Of a DNA stretch of 20,112 nucleotides, positions 7,537 to 15,268 are shown one piece after another. The position numbers and the translations under genes were made by a program. Position 1 is the stretch's first letter; each line of letters opens with the position of its first letter. The notes under the pieces were generated by a model, which worked only from the letters and a program-made list of their open reading frames with translations, was not told the DNA's origin and ran no database searches. This DNA comes from JBKHBT01 sp046542255 (GTDB lineage: Bacteria; UBP14; UBA6098; JBKHBT01). The DNA lies in NCBI GenBank assembly GCA_046542255.1, contig JBKHBT010000062.1, positions 1 to 20,112 on the forward strand. Reading direction: 5' to 3'.

Positions 7537-8211
7537 TCAAGGCAGATTTGCTCTGGCTTCAAGTCTATAAGTGATTTCATTTACGATATCATAATAACTT
7601 TCCTCAGATGACCCCTGTGGTGCAAGAAATTCAAGCCATAAATATTCTATATCATCGATAGTTAAATCATATCCAGCAGGCCCGAACTTGTCTTCTGAAG
7701 ACCATGACGGAGTGTCTGTTATATAGTCCCGAGCTGGGTCATATACAGCAGGTACAGCCAAATCTTCTGTAAATCTTGCTCTGGTGACAAATTTGTCGAT
7801 TCCATTTCCATAACCATAAACCCATGGTGCGGGGGATGTTTCAACCCATTCAAGTGAAAAGGTCAAATGACAGTTCCCACAATTAGAAAGTTCAAATTGA
7901 TCACCTTCTATCATTGCACGTGTCGCAGAAACATCTGCGGTATCCAGATCCCAAATTGTATGATCGATTTCGAAACATATTACTGGATCAAAATCTTTAT
8001 ACCAAAAACCGTATGTTCCTTCTCCATAGCTGGCAGAGCCTGATACATTTCCAATAGCCGCTTGACCGGCTGTTGTGCCTGTATTTTCTAATCCTATATC
8101 TCCTCCGGGCGATATGACATACCAATAGCATCGATAGCCAAGGCCAATAGAAGAAAATAGAAGCAGCAAAAATATCAGCCCCCAACTAAATTGGGTTTTT
8201 TGTATATTCAA
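7537..8211 (-). CDS. Small secreted protein of unknown function
   Basis: 224 residues from TTG 8211, with GGAGGG three bases upstream; no in-frame ATG fits, because the signal peptide (WGLIFLLLLFSSIGLG, residues 10-25) starts just after. The segment 'VISPGGDIGLENTG...GQAAIGNVSG...YGFWY' (about 32-71) follows a pattern I know from secreted proteins of uncultivated bacteria, where it precedes a 'GFWY' end. The rest looks like a beta-sandwich. It holds one CGNCH (residues 111-115), which fits the CXXCH haem-attachment pattern, though one isolated motif in this context may be chance. First gene of an operon with the 710-residue protein, so the two may be exported or assembled together. Function not recognised. 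Confidence 0.7.
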   Translation of the reverse strand: MNIQKTQFSWGLIFLLLLFSSIGLGYRCYWYVISPGGDIGLENTGTTAGQAAIGNVSGSASYGEGTYGFWYKDFDPVICFEIDHTIWDLDTADVSATRAMIEGDQFELSNCGNCHLTFSLEWVETSPAPWVYGYGNGIDKFVTRARFTEDLAVPAVYDPARDYITDTPSWSSEDKFGPAGYDLTIDDIEYLWLEFLAPQGSSEESYYDIVNEITYRLEARANLP

Positions 8212-8390
8212 GAGCCCTCCGATCTTTTACATCATTCATTATATTATATCCTGTTTTCGTCTATATAATATTTAATAAAAACTTTTCATATTAGCAAGTT
8301 AAATTTTGATTTATAGAAATTTCTTGCCAAAGATGAACCAATATCTTTATTTAACAGAAATGTTTGAAAAATTATCATGTATGTAAGTTA

Positions 8391-8966
8391 ATGAAAAAGA
8401 TTTTTTTTACAACAAAAAAACTTGTCATAAGAGAATTTAATCTCGATGATTTAGAAGATGTACATAGCTATGCAAATGACCCGGAAGTTTGCAAATATCT
8501 GACTTTTTGCCCTAATTCAATCGATAAATCTAAAGAGTATATCCAGAAGAATATCGCAGCTCAGAATACAATGCCAAGGACACGCTATGACCTTGCAATA
8601 TATCACAAAAAGGCAGAAAAAGTTATTGGAGGAATAGGGCTTTTTATCGGCGATTATAAATCCGCCGAGCTTGGATATATTCTCAATAAAGATTTCTGGG
8701 GACAGGGGATAACAACCCTATCAGCAAGGATACTAATAGAATTTGGCTTCGAAGTATTAAACTTGCATAGAATTTGGGCAACATGCAATATCGATAATAG
8801 GGCATCTGAAAGAGTTATGATAAAATGCGGAATGGAAAAGGAAGGTGTACTAAGGGATTTTCTACCAATAGATGGCATCTGGTATGATAATTTCTTGTAT
8901 TCAATTATTGAAAATGACAAAAGACAATTACCGGGGAATGTGATTATTGAGTCTGATTTTATCTAA
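8391..8966 (+). CDS. GNAT-family N-acetyltransferase (RimJ/RimL-like)
   Basis: 191 residues from ATG 8391; TTG 8364 would add nine residues without a better ribosome site, and the family usually starts a few residues before the first strand 'KKLVIREF'. The acetyl-CoA-binding motif A is seen as ELGYILNKDFWGQGITTLSA (WGQG about 103-106), followed by 'LNLHRIWATCNIDNRASERVMIKCGM', the segment typical of ribosomal-protein-type (RimJ/RimL) acetyltransferases. It would transfer an acetyl group from acetyl-CoA to an amine, in the cytoplasm; the substrate cannot be told. It stands alone, divergent from the leftward surface operon and followed by the amidase gene after 186 bases. No clear promoter seen. 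Confidence 0.85.
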   Translation: MKKIFFTTKKLVIREFNLDDLEDVHSYANDPEVCKYLTFCPNSIDKSKEYIQKNIAAQNTMPRTRYDLAIYHKKAEKVIGGIGLFIGDYKSAELGYILNKDFWGQGITTLSARILIEFGFEVLNLHRIWATCNIDNRASERVMIKCGMEKEGVLRDFLPIDGIWYDNFLYSIIENDKRQLPGNVIIESDFI

Positions 8967-9152
8967 CTTGAACTAAAAAAAGATTTTCAAAAATGGCCTT
9001 ATTGAGATTGTCGATAATGTTAATGTCGATATTGCTATTTTTTAGCGATGGATATCGAAATATGCCCAGCCAACCTAAAGATAAAAATCGATGATATTTT
9101 ACTGGCTTTTGTAAATATTGCTGCTATATTTATCAGATGGATATATTTAGAT

Positions 9153-10355
9153 ATGATTAAGAAAATATTTACATATTTTGCCCTTTTACTTTTGTTGTCG
9201 ATAGCTTCTGCTTTGGAAGTAACAGCCATAATCGATGGAATGGAATATGATATCGATTGCATCGAAAAAGATGGCATCGAATATTTCTCGACTGAAGAAC
9301 TTGCAAAACAGAGATTTATTCAAAATCGTATCCTGACAAAACAGAAGCGCAAAGAGAGCTTTAGGATATTCGATAAGTTGTTTGTCTTCACTCCATTTAG
9401 CCCTTTTGTAATTATTGATAGTGATGCTTATAGCATCGGTGTACCGGCATATGTCGATTCTATCTCGCATTATATACCATTACTTGGCTTTTTTCGAGCG
9501 ATGGCTCTCGCGCTTGAAAAAGATATTGAAATTCGCTATCCCGATGGTGAAGTGTATTCTGTATTCTACGAAGGTGATTCGGAAGCTCCCAAAGATGAAA
9601 AAGACAAGCCAAGCCCGCCACCGCCTCTTCCATGGAGCGATGCGGAAAGCCAAAATCAATTAAAAGTTACGAAAAATTGGAGAGTAGTTGTCGATCCAGG
9701 ACATGGCGGAAAAGACCCGGGCGCAATAGGCAAAAGCGGACTATATGAGAAGGATGTCGTATTGGATATTTCAAAGAGAATTAAAAAGCTTGCCGAAGCA
9801 GAATATCCAAATATAAAGGTGATTTTAACAAGAGATGGTGATACTTTCCTTCCCCTTGCCAAAAGGGGCGTAATCGCAAGAGAGAACCGGGGCGATATTT
9901 TTGTTTCTATACATTGTAATGCTTCGAATAGTTCCAGGTCAAATGGCTCGGAGACCTTTTTTCTCAGCCCTGCCAAGACATCGGATGCCAGAGCAACTGA
10001 ACTTCTGGAGAACAAGGCCCTCGAATATGAGCAGGATACGAAATATGATCCATCCACGATAGCTGAATTTATCCTTGCCGATTTTGCACAAAATGAATTT
10101 ATCCGTGAAAGCAGCAGGCTGGCATCCAAAATAACTGCTAATATTTCCCAAAGTGGAAAACTTCGCTCACGCGGAACATCACATGCTGCTTTTTATGTCC
10201 TCGATGACAATGTTATGCCTTCTGTTTTGGTCGAGGTAGCATTTATAAGCAATGTAGAAGAAGAAAAGAAGCTAAAGTCCAATGAATTCAAGGATAAAGT
10301 GGCAAAATCTGTTTTGGAAGGAATTAGCGATTTTGTAGATGAATTCGCAAAATAA
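9153..10355 (+). CDS. Exported N-acetylmuramoyl-L-alanine amidase (Amidase_3)
   Basis: 400 residues from ATG 9153. The longer frame opens at ATG 9048, but the signal peptide (MIKKIFTYFALLLLLSIASA) begins at 9153, so that start is preferred. Residues about 21-150 form a beta-rich N-terminal domain resembling a copper-amine-oxidase-N-like stalk. A Pro-rich linker (about 150-165) follows. Residues 176-400 are the zinc amidase domain: DPGHGG with H184, E199 ('LYEKD'), 'SIHCNAS' with H254, and catalytic E361 ('VEVAFISN'). Around 290-325 ('TIAEFILADFAQNEF') is the helical insertion known in cell-separation amidases, where it can block the active site until an activator binds. It would cut the bond between MurNAc and L-Ala in the periplasm. 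It lies 54 bases before the pil promoter, so it is probably a separate transcription unit. Confidence 0.9.
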   Translation: MIKKIFTYFALLLLLSIASALEVTAIIDGMEYDIDCIEKDGIEYFSTEELAKQRFIQNRILTKQKRKESFRIFDKLFVFTPFSPFVIIDSDAYSIGVPAYVDSISHYIPLLGFFRAMALALEKDIEIRYPDGEVYSVFYEGDSEAPKDEKDKPSPPPPLPWSDAESQNQLKVTKNWRVVVDPGHGGKDPGAIGKSGLYEKDVVLDISKRIKKLAEAEYPNIKVILTRDGDTFLPLAKRGVIARENRGDIFVSIHCNASNSSRSNGSETFFLSPAKTSDARATELLENKALEYEQDTKYDPSTIAEFILADFAQNEFIRESSRLASKITANISQSGKLRSRGTSHAAFYVLDDNVMPSVLVEVAFISNVEEEKKLKSNEFKDKVAKSVLEGISDFVDEFAK

Positions 10356-10408
10356 AAGTAGATGAATGATTAATTTTGATAAATTTATATAAAGATACAA
10401 ATTTGCAC

Positions 10409-10437
10409 TTGACATATGGCATTAGATAATCTATACT
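10409..10437 (+). promoter_or_regulatory. Consensus sigma-70 promoter of the pil operon
   Basis: Perfect TTGACA at 10409-10414, a spacer of exactly 17 bases, and TATACT at 10432-10437. Transcription should start near 10444, leaving an unusually long leader of about 126 bases before pilM. Confidence 0.85.
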
Positions 10438-10443
10438 ATGTAA

Positions 10444-10515
10444 AAGCTAAATAGGGGTTTATGCGAAATATAAAAAATTAACCCCAAAAGCTTGAGTTTT
10501 GGAATTTTTTATTTG
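10444..10515 (+). promoter_or_regulatory. Structured pilM leader with competing stems (attenuator-like)
   Basis: AAGCT (10444-10448) can pair with AGCTT (10489-10493), enclosing GGGGTT (10454-10459) paired with AACCCC (10480-10485). Overlapping both 3' arms, CCAAAA (10484-10489) can instead pair with TTTTGG (10497-10502), followed by AATTTTTTATTT, which has a weak terminator shape. The two folds exclude each other, as in attenuators. The terminator-like stem is only 6 base pairs, so its strength is doubtful. No known riboswitch consensus was recognised. Confidence 0.4.
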
Positions 10516-10569
10516 ATATTTTTTGATTTTATCAATTGGCCAGGATTTTCTATCACGGAGGTAATTTCT

Positions 10570-11637
10570 GTGGCTTCTTTTTTGGATTCAAAGTTAGCAG
10601 GTTCTAAGAAATTAAGGATCGGTTTGGACATAGGTTCGTCATTTCTAAAGGCGGTCGCTTTAGAAGAGAGCCGTAAAGATGTTGTTTTATATAAATTTGC
10701 AATTAAAGACCTTCCCCAAAATGCAATTGCAGATAAGGATATTTCAGATAGAGAGACGGTAATTTTCACTATCCAGAATCTTATGGAAGAAATCGACCCG
10801 AAGGCTACCGATGTTGTTATTTCGGTCTCGGGCAATAAAGTCTTTTCTGATAAAATCACAGTTAAAAAACAATCTAAGGCATCCGCACTTCGTGAACAGG
10901 TTATGACTCAGGCCGAAGAAAGAGTCCCAATGGGAACAGAAGGTGTATCTATTGGATATTTCCCAATCACTGATAACGATGTCGGCAAGAATATTGATGT
11001 CGAGCTTGTTGCGGCGAGGAGCGATTTTATAAGAAGCTATGTGGAGCTTGTCCATGATGCCGGTTATACTGTTACCGCTGTCGATGTTGATGGATTGGCC
11101 AATTTTAATGCATTTGCTAATAATTATGAAATTTCCCCTGAATCGGTGATTTGCCTCATGGATATCGGCCATTCGATTACTAATCTTGTTTTTATAATTC
11201 AAGGGTATTTTTTCTCGATGCGCGATATATCGATTGGAATGCATTCTATGTGGGATTCTATTCAAGGCGAGCTGTCCTTTTCAAATGATGAAATGCAGAA
11301 TTTAATGGATGGAATTTATGATACTGTCGATATGGAGCAATTTCAGGATGCTGTCGATGTTGCATCGGGTGATCTCAAGGTCTCTCTCGATACCGCTTTC
11401 AATTATCTGGAAACTATTACTCAAGGACAGATGGTTAGCCAGATATATCTTACAGGAGGCGGAACGCTGGTTCCAAATATGGCACAATCGATTGGAGCAA
11501 AAATGGGTCTGCCGGCCGAAATAATTAACCCCTTTAAAGATATTGTAGGTGATCCATCGCTTTTTGTAGATAAACCAATGGAACAATTTGCATCACTTTA
11601 CACCGTAGCAATGGGAATGGCATTGAGAGCTGAATAA
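10570..11637 (+). CDS. pilM: Type IV pilus assembly ATPase-fold protein PilM
   Basis: 355 residues from GTG 10570; GGAGGT at 10557-10562 lies seven bases upstream, which decides this start over the in-frame TTG 10492. PilM is an actin-like cytoplasmic protein that binds the N-terminus of PilN and links the pilus machine to the inner membrane. Actin-fold motifs are visible: phosphate-1 'IGLDIGSSFLKAV' (residues 17-29), phosphate-2 'CLMDIGHSITNLVF' (about 195-208), and the adenosine motif 'YLTGGGTLVPN' (about 293-303). The length matches the family (about 350). First gene of the pil operon; its stop overlaps the pilN start (TAATG). Confidence 0.95.
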   Translation: MASFLDSKLAGSKKLRIGLDIGSSFLKAVALEESRKDVVLYKFAIKDLPQNAIADKDISDRETVIFTIQNLMEEIDPKATDVVISVSGNKVFSDKITVKKQSKASALREQVMTQAEERVPMGTEGVSIGYFPITDNDVGKNIDVELVAARSDFIRSYVELVHDAGYTVTAVDVDGLANFNAFANNYEISPESVICLMDIGHSITNLVFIIQGYFFSMRDISIGMHSMWDSIQGELSFSNDEMQNLMDGIYDTVDMEQFQDAVDVASGDLKVSLDTAFNYLETITQGQMVSQIYLTGGGTLVPNMAQSIGAKMGLPAEIINPFKDIVGDPSLFVDKPMEQFASLYTVAMGMALRAE

Positions 11638-12371
11638 TGAAAAATGGCAATATTACAATAAAAATAAATCTATTACCTCCTGAGCTTAAAAGGCGCAAAA
11701 AAGTTCCATTCATCGACAGGACTTTGATATATGTCGTTTTCTCTATTATTTTGCTTATAGTTTTACTGGTTTTTGTTAATTTCACACAGAAGACTCGAAT
11801 TTCTGAACTGGAAAGCCAAATTAAAGTTACCGAGGCTGAAATAAAAAGATATCAGCCACTTTTGGAAGCAATTAAACAAGCAAAAACACTGAAGAGTAAA
11901 ATCCAGGAAAGAATAAATGCTATTCAAACACTGGAAGTCGAAAGGCCTCTCTGGGTCAATACATTGCGTGAATTTACTGCTGTTCTACCTAATAATCTAT
12001 GGTATAATACTATAAAATATAATAGTTCGACTTCCATTATCGAACTTCAGGGGCAAAGCTATTCGCTAAACGATATCGCGCAATATTTGATCAATCTTGA
12101 TAAATCTGCTTATTTTACAGGTGTTTCCCTCAAAGGTATTTCAAAGAAATCAGATAAAAAGAAAAATGAATCCTATGAATTTTCGCTCAGGATGACATTG
12201 CTTAGAGATCAAACCAAAGCCGAAGTTGGCGAGTTCAAGATTAAAAAAGAGAAAAAGAAAGAGAAAAACAAAACCGACCTCAAAAAAGTCGATTTAGAAC
12301 CTAAGGGTCGTGAGGAACTTGGAAAAGAAAAAGAAAAAGCAAGAGGCTCGATAAAGAAATTAGGAAATTGA
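11637..12371 (+). CDS. pilN: Type IV pilus inner-membrane protein PilN
   Basis: 244 residues. The short cytoplasmic N-terminus carries INLLP (residues 10-14), the motif bound by PilM. A single membrane span follows (about 29-49), then a coiled coil (about 52-100) and a periplasmic ferredoxin-like domain ('LREFTAVLPNNLWYNTIKY...IELQGQSYSLNDIAQYLINLD'). After about residue 195 there is a long Lys/Glu-rich tail, which is unusual for PilN and makes the protein about 40-50 residues longer than typical. ATG 11637 overlaps the pilM stop by one base, and the stop overlaps the pilO start. Its place between pilM and pilO confirms the assignment. Confidence 0.93.
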   Translation: MKNGNITIKINLLPPELKRRKKVPFIDRTLIYVVFSIILLIVLLVFVNFTQKTRISELESQIKVTEAEIKRYQPLLEAIKQAKTLKSKIQERINAIQTLEVERPLWVNTLREFTAVLPNNLWYNTIKYNSSTSIIELQGQSYSLNDIAQYLINLDKSAYFTGVSLKGISKKSDKKKNESYEFSLRMTLLRDQTKAEVGEFKIKKEKKKEKNKTDLKKVDLEPKGREELGKEKEKARGSIKKLGN

Positions 12372-12955
12372 TGGATATTAAAAACCCCAAAATACAGAAG
12401 CTAGGCATCGGACTTTTTCTTGGTATTATAATAATCGCACTATGGTATTTTAATTTCTATGATTCGAATTCAAAAGAAATCAATAAATTGGAAAATAATC
12501 TTGAGAACTTAAGAAAAGAACTCGCCGAGACAAAAAACCGTGCAAGAGATATAGACAGGATTATCGAAGAGCGCGATTCTCTTTTTACAAAATACAAGCT
12601 TCTTGAAAGACTCATGCCACCTGAACGTGATGAATCTAAATTTCTAAAATCATTAAACAATTCGGCAGCAAATAATGGAATTTTAGTTAAAAATATCGGA
12701 ATAAAGCCATCCAGAGAAAAAGAATTCTTCTATGAAGATCCTTATGAGCTCGATCTTGCTACAACTTATCATAAATTAGGATTTTTCTTGAGCGAAGTAG
12801 CTAATTTCAAGTTTACAACGACAGCTTCTCAGATGGATTTAAAAACAACTGGCCGGCCAGGGCAAAGCCTTAATATAAAACTTTCTATTAGTACATATCA
12901 TCTGCGAGATAGTCTTGCAACACCAAAAGACCCAAGGGATAAACTAAAGAAATAA
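12371..12955 (+). CDS. pilO: Type IV pilus inner-membrane protein PilO
   Basis: 194 residues from ATG 12371, which overlaps the pilN stop (TGATG); AGGAA lies five bases upstream. PilO pairs with PilN in the inner membrane and joins it to PilP. Visible parts are a single membrane span (about 11-29), a coiled coil (about 33-80), then a ferredoxin-like domain beginning 'ERLMPPERDESKFLKSLNNSAANNGI', a segment typical of PilO, and 'YHKLGFFLSEVANF'. The length is normal for the family (about 200). The assignment rests on this pattern and on the gene order. Confidence 0.93.
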   Translation: MDIKNPKIQKLGIGLFLGIIIIALWYFNFYDSNSKEINKLENNLENLRKELAETKNRARDIDRIIEERDSLFTKYKLLERLMPPERDESKFLKSLNNSAANNGILVKNIGIKPSREKEFFYEDPYELDLATTYHKLGFFLSEVANFKFTTTASQMDLKTTGRPGQSLNIKLSISTYHLRDSLATPKDPRDKLKK

Positions 12956-12957
12956 CT

Positions 12958-13953
12958 ATGCAAAATAAAATAAAGAAATTTTTAGCCCTTATTGTTTTAA
13001 TTTCAAATACCTTCGCAGCCTATAATGTCATCGAATTTGAAATTTCCTGTAAAAATGATAGGACAAATATATCGGTTTTCACCAGCTCGGTGCCATCGGT
13101 TCAAGATACAATCCTTTCATCGCCTGATCGCCTTGTTCTGGATTTTGAAAATGGAATTCATCAGTTAAAATCTAAGGAATTTAGCAATCTTCCCGCAGGT
13201 CTTCTTATGCGCGTGCGCTCGAGCCAGTTTAAACCGGAGCCAAATCGAGTTACGCGCCTGGTTTTTGACCTTGCAGAAGCACCGAATAACTATAGTGTCG
13301 AAAAAGATGATGAGGGATTAAAAATCTCTATACCAACTCCAGACTATCCCACAATAGAATCCTACAAGAGTGGTAGGAAAGCAAATATACCACCTGCACC
13401 AAAAGAAGAAAAACCGGAGCCTAAAAAGGAAGTAAAGCCCGAACCTGAACCAGAAAAAAAGCCCGAAACCAAAGAGCCTGATGAAGAAAAAGTAGAAACT
13501 GAACCCAAACCAAAAGAAGAACATGAATCAAAAGAAGAACAAGAACCAAAAGAAAAGCAGGAACAGCAACTACAAATAGAAGAAGCCGATGAAGAACAAT
13601 TAACTATAGATACAACCGAGACAGATAGATCTGAGTACTTCAGAAGTAGAATCGAATATGAAAGAACAGTGGATAGGGATCCATTTATCAGAGTTAGCAA
13701 TGAAATTGCAGCAGAAATTGGTGATGTTAGACTCCCAAATTACGAAAACCTTTCTCTTGTTGGTATCGTGGGCACAGAAGGGAATTATAATGCCCTTATG
13801 CAGGATTCAAAAGGTTTCGGATATATGTTTGTCCCTGGAGATTCTGTCCTTAATGGTATTGTAGTATCTGTTAACGATACATCGATTACATTTTCTATAA
13901 ACGAGTATGGATATATTAGAGAAGTTAGCATGTCTTTGGAAAAGGGGAACTGA
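12958..13953 (+). CDS. pilP: AMIN domain-PilP fusion, periplasmic pilus connector
   Basis: 331 residues, about twice the usual PilP. A signal peptide ends near residue 20 (ISNTFAA). Residues about 22-127 resemble an AMIN domain ('RLVLDFENG', 'RVRSSQFKPEPNRVTRLVFDL', 'YSVEKDDEGLKISI'), the peptidoglycan-binding unit that normally sits at the N-terminus of PilQ. Residues about 128-215 form a Pro/Glu/Lys-rich linker able to span the periplasm. Residues about 226-327 match PilP: 'RDPFIRV', 'LSLVGIVGTEGNYNALMQDSKG', 'VPGDSVLNGIVVSVND'. There is no lipobox, although many PilP proteins are lipoproteins. It would link PilN/PilO to the secretin. It starts two bases after the pilO stop and its own stop overlaps the pilQ start (TGATG). 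Confidence 0.88.
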   Translation: MQNKIKKFLALIVLISNTFAAYNVIEFEISCKNDRTNISVFTSSVPSVQDTILSSPDRLVLDFENGIHQLKSKEFSNLPAGLLMRVRSSQFKPEPNRVTRLVFDLAEAPNNYSVEKDDEGLKISIPTPDYPTIESYKSGRKANIPPAPKEEKPEPKKEVKPEPEPEKKPETKEPDEEKVETEPKPKEEHESKEEQEPKEKQEQQLQIEEADEEQLTIDTTETDRSEYFRSRIEYERTVDRDPFIRVSNEIAAEIGDVRLPNYENLSLVGIVGTEGNYNALMQDSKGFGYMFVPGDSVLNGIVVSVNDTSITFSINEYGYIREVSMSLEKGN

Positions 13954-15215
13954 TGAAAAGAATAGATTTTACAAAAAAAAGTTTGAGATTAATTATTGCT
14001 CTTGTTTTGATCCTAATAATGAGTACAACATTTTCACAAATGACCAAAAGATACGAACATCTAGTATTTCAAGATGCCGACATTCGAGCTATTTTCCAAT
14101 TTTTGTCAAAAGAGGCCGGAGTAAACATAATAGTTAACCCCGAAGTTAGTGCCAGTGTAACGCTCGATCTTAGAAATATTTCCCTTCAAAGAGTTATAGA
14201 CATACTTCTCGAAACCTACGATTTGACCATGCTTCGGGAAAATAATTATTACCGAATAATGAATACTACCAGCTATCGTAAAAAGCAAAAAGATGATATG
14301 AGCTATGAGAATGAAAAGAAATCTTTAATCGATATAGAATCACGGATTTTCCAGATCAAATATGCTACAGCCGGTGAGTTAGAAGGGCCTGTCAATTCAG
14401 CTCTTTCAGACAGAGGTGAAGTTGTAATCGATTCTCGGTCCAATTCGATTATCGTAAGAGATATACCACAACAATTCGAAAAGGTAGAGCGATTGCTCGA
14501 TGATTTGGACCAGCCCACAAAGCAGGTTAAGGTATCTGCCAAGATATTGCTAATCGATAAAAATGTAATGCAGGAAATAGGTGTTCAATGGCAGGCTAAT
14601 AAAACATCAGTAGATGACCCAATGGGCGGTTCAAACAATGATGTCTCCATGGGTACCACAACCGAGCAGGTCAGCTCAAACCAATCAATAGGGCGGTTTA
14701 CATGGGGTATCATATCGGGTGATTATGCTTTTGAAACAGCGATGGCAGCTCTTTTAAGCGATAATAATAGCAAAATGATCGACCATCCAGATGTTACTAC
14801 ATTAGACAATAAACCTGCTGAGATATTCTCTGGTAAAGAGATACCTGTTACTCTGCGTGATGAGGCCGGCAATGTGATTTATCAATACTACAATGTCGGA
14901 ACCATGCTCCAAATTACGCCACACATCACAGCAAATGATAAAGTGCTTTTAGATCTATACATAGAAAGAAACGGTATCGATAGAAGATCCAGTGGTATAG
15001 AGATAATCAAAAGAACGGCGACAACCTCTATCAGGATTGGCCCTGATGAAGTTGCTGTTATCGGTGGCGTCTCGACTGAAGAAGCCAGAGAGCTTGAAGC
15101 CGGCGTTCCAGTGTTAATGGATATCCCCCTTTTAGGAAGACTATTCAAATACAATACGAAGGAAATCGTAACTGCCGATCTTGTAATATTTATAAGTGTC
15201 GATGTATTAGATTAA
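13953..15215 (+). CDS. pilQ: Type IV pilus outer-membrane secretin PilQ (short form without AMIN)
   Basis: 420 residues; typical PilQ has about 600-750. Signal peptide about 1-28. Residues about 36-103 are the N0/STN domain ('VFQDADIRAIFQFLSKEAGVN'), about 131-180 the N1 domain ('IFQIKYATAGELEGPVN'), and about 190-420 the secretin core, with 'GTMLQITPHI', 'DEVAVIGGVSTEE' and the signature 'VPVLMDIPLLGRLF' (about 385-398). The protein lacks the N-terminal AMIN domains of classic PilQ; one is found instead on the preceding PilP. It forms the gated pore through which the pilus leaves. ATG 13953 overlaps the upstream stop, with GGGGAA before it. Last gene of the operon. Confidence 0.95.
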   Translation: MKRIDFTKKSLRLIIALVLILIMSTTFSQMTKRYEHLVFQDADIRAIFQFLSKEAGVNIIVNPEVSASVTLDLRNISLQRVIDILLETYDLTMLRENNYYRIMNTTSYRKKQKDDMSYENEKKSLIDIESRIFQIKYATAGELEGPVNSALSDRGEVVIDSRSNSIIVRDIPQQFEKVERLLDDLDQPTKQVKVSAKILLIDKNVMQEIGVQWQANKTSVDDPMGGSNNDVSMGTTTEQVSSNQSIGRFTWGIISGDYAFETAMAALLSDNNSKMIDHPDVTTLDNKPAEIFSGKEIPVTLRDEAGNVIYQYYNVGTMLQITPHITANDKVLLDLYIERNGIDRRSSGIEIIKRTATTSIRIGPDEVAVIGGVSTEEARELEAGVPVLMDIPLLGRLFKYNTKEIVTADLVIFISVDVLD

Positions 15216-15239
15216 GTTCAAGTCAAATAATATTTTATG

Positions 15240-15268
15240 GGCGAGTTTATTTATGACTCGCCTTTTTT
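15240..15268 (+). terminator. Rho-independent terminator of the pil operon, overlapping the convergent gene's stop
   Basis: Stem GGCGAGT (15240-15246) with ACTCGCC (15256-15262), 9-base loop, then six T (15263-15268). The loop contains the stop codon (15251-15253) of the leftward glycosyltransferase gene, so its last codons form one arm of the hairpin. There is no T-run in the leftward direction. Confidence 0.85.

Noticed and set aside
8221..8280. Promoter for the leftward surface operon (TATAAT-like boxes near 8238-8248)
   Set aside because: The region is AT-rich and gives several -10-like matches, but no -35 with acceptable sequence at the right distance.
8360..8386. Eight-codon leader peptide before the acetyltransferase
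   Set aside because: No ribosome site, no codon run and no associated hairpin; it is most likely chance in AT-rich DNA.
9048..9152. N-terminal extension of the amidase from ATG 9048
   Set aside because: It would bury the signal peptide inside the protein; starting at 9153 gives a normal one.
10444..10569. Cyclic-di-GMP (GEMM) riboswitch before pilM
   Set aside because: The location would make sense, but I cannot find the conserved GEMM core or its tetraloop-receptor arrangement; only simple stems are present.
10492..10569. N-terminal extension of PilM from TTG 10492
   Set aside because: The GTG at 10570 has a consensus ribosome site seven bases upstream, and the extension would overlap the structured leader and add hydrophobic residues unknown in PilM.
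13318..13700. Antisense ORFs opposite the PilP linker
   Set aside because: They are Phe/Ser/Cys-rich products of the Glu/Lys-rich repeat DNA read backwards, without start signals.
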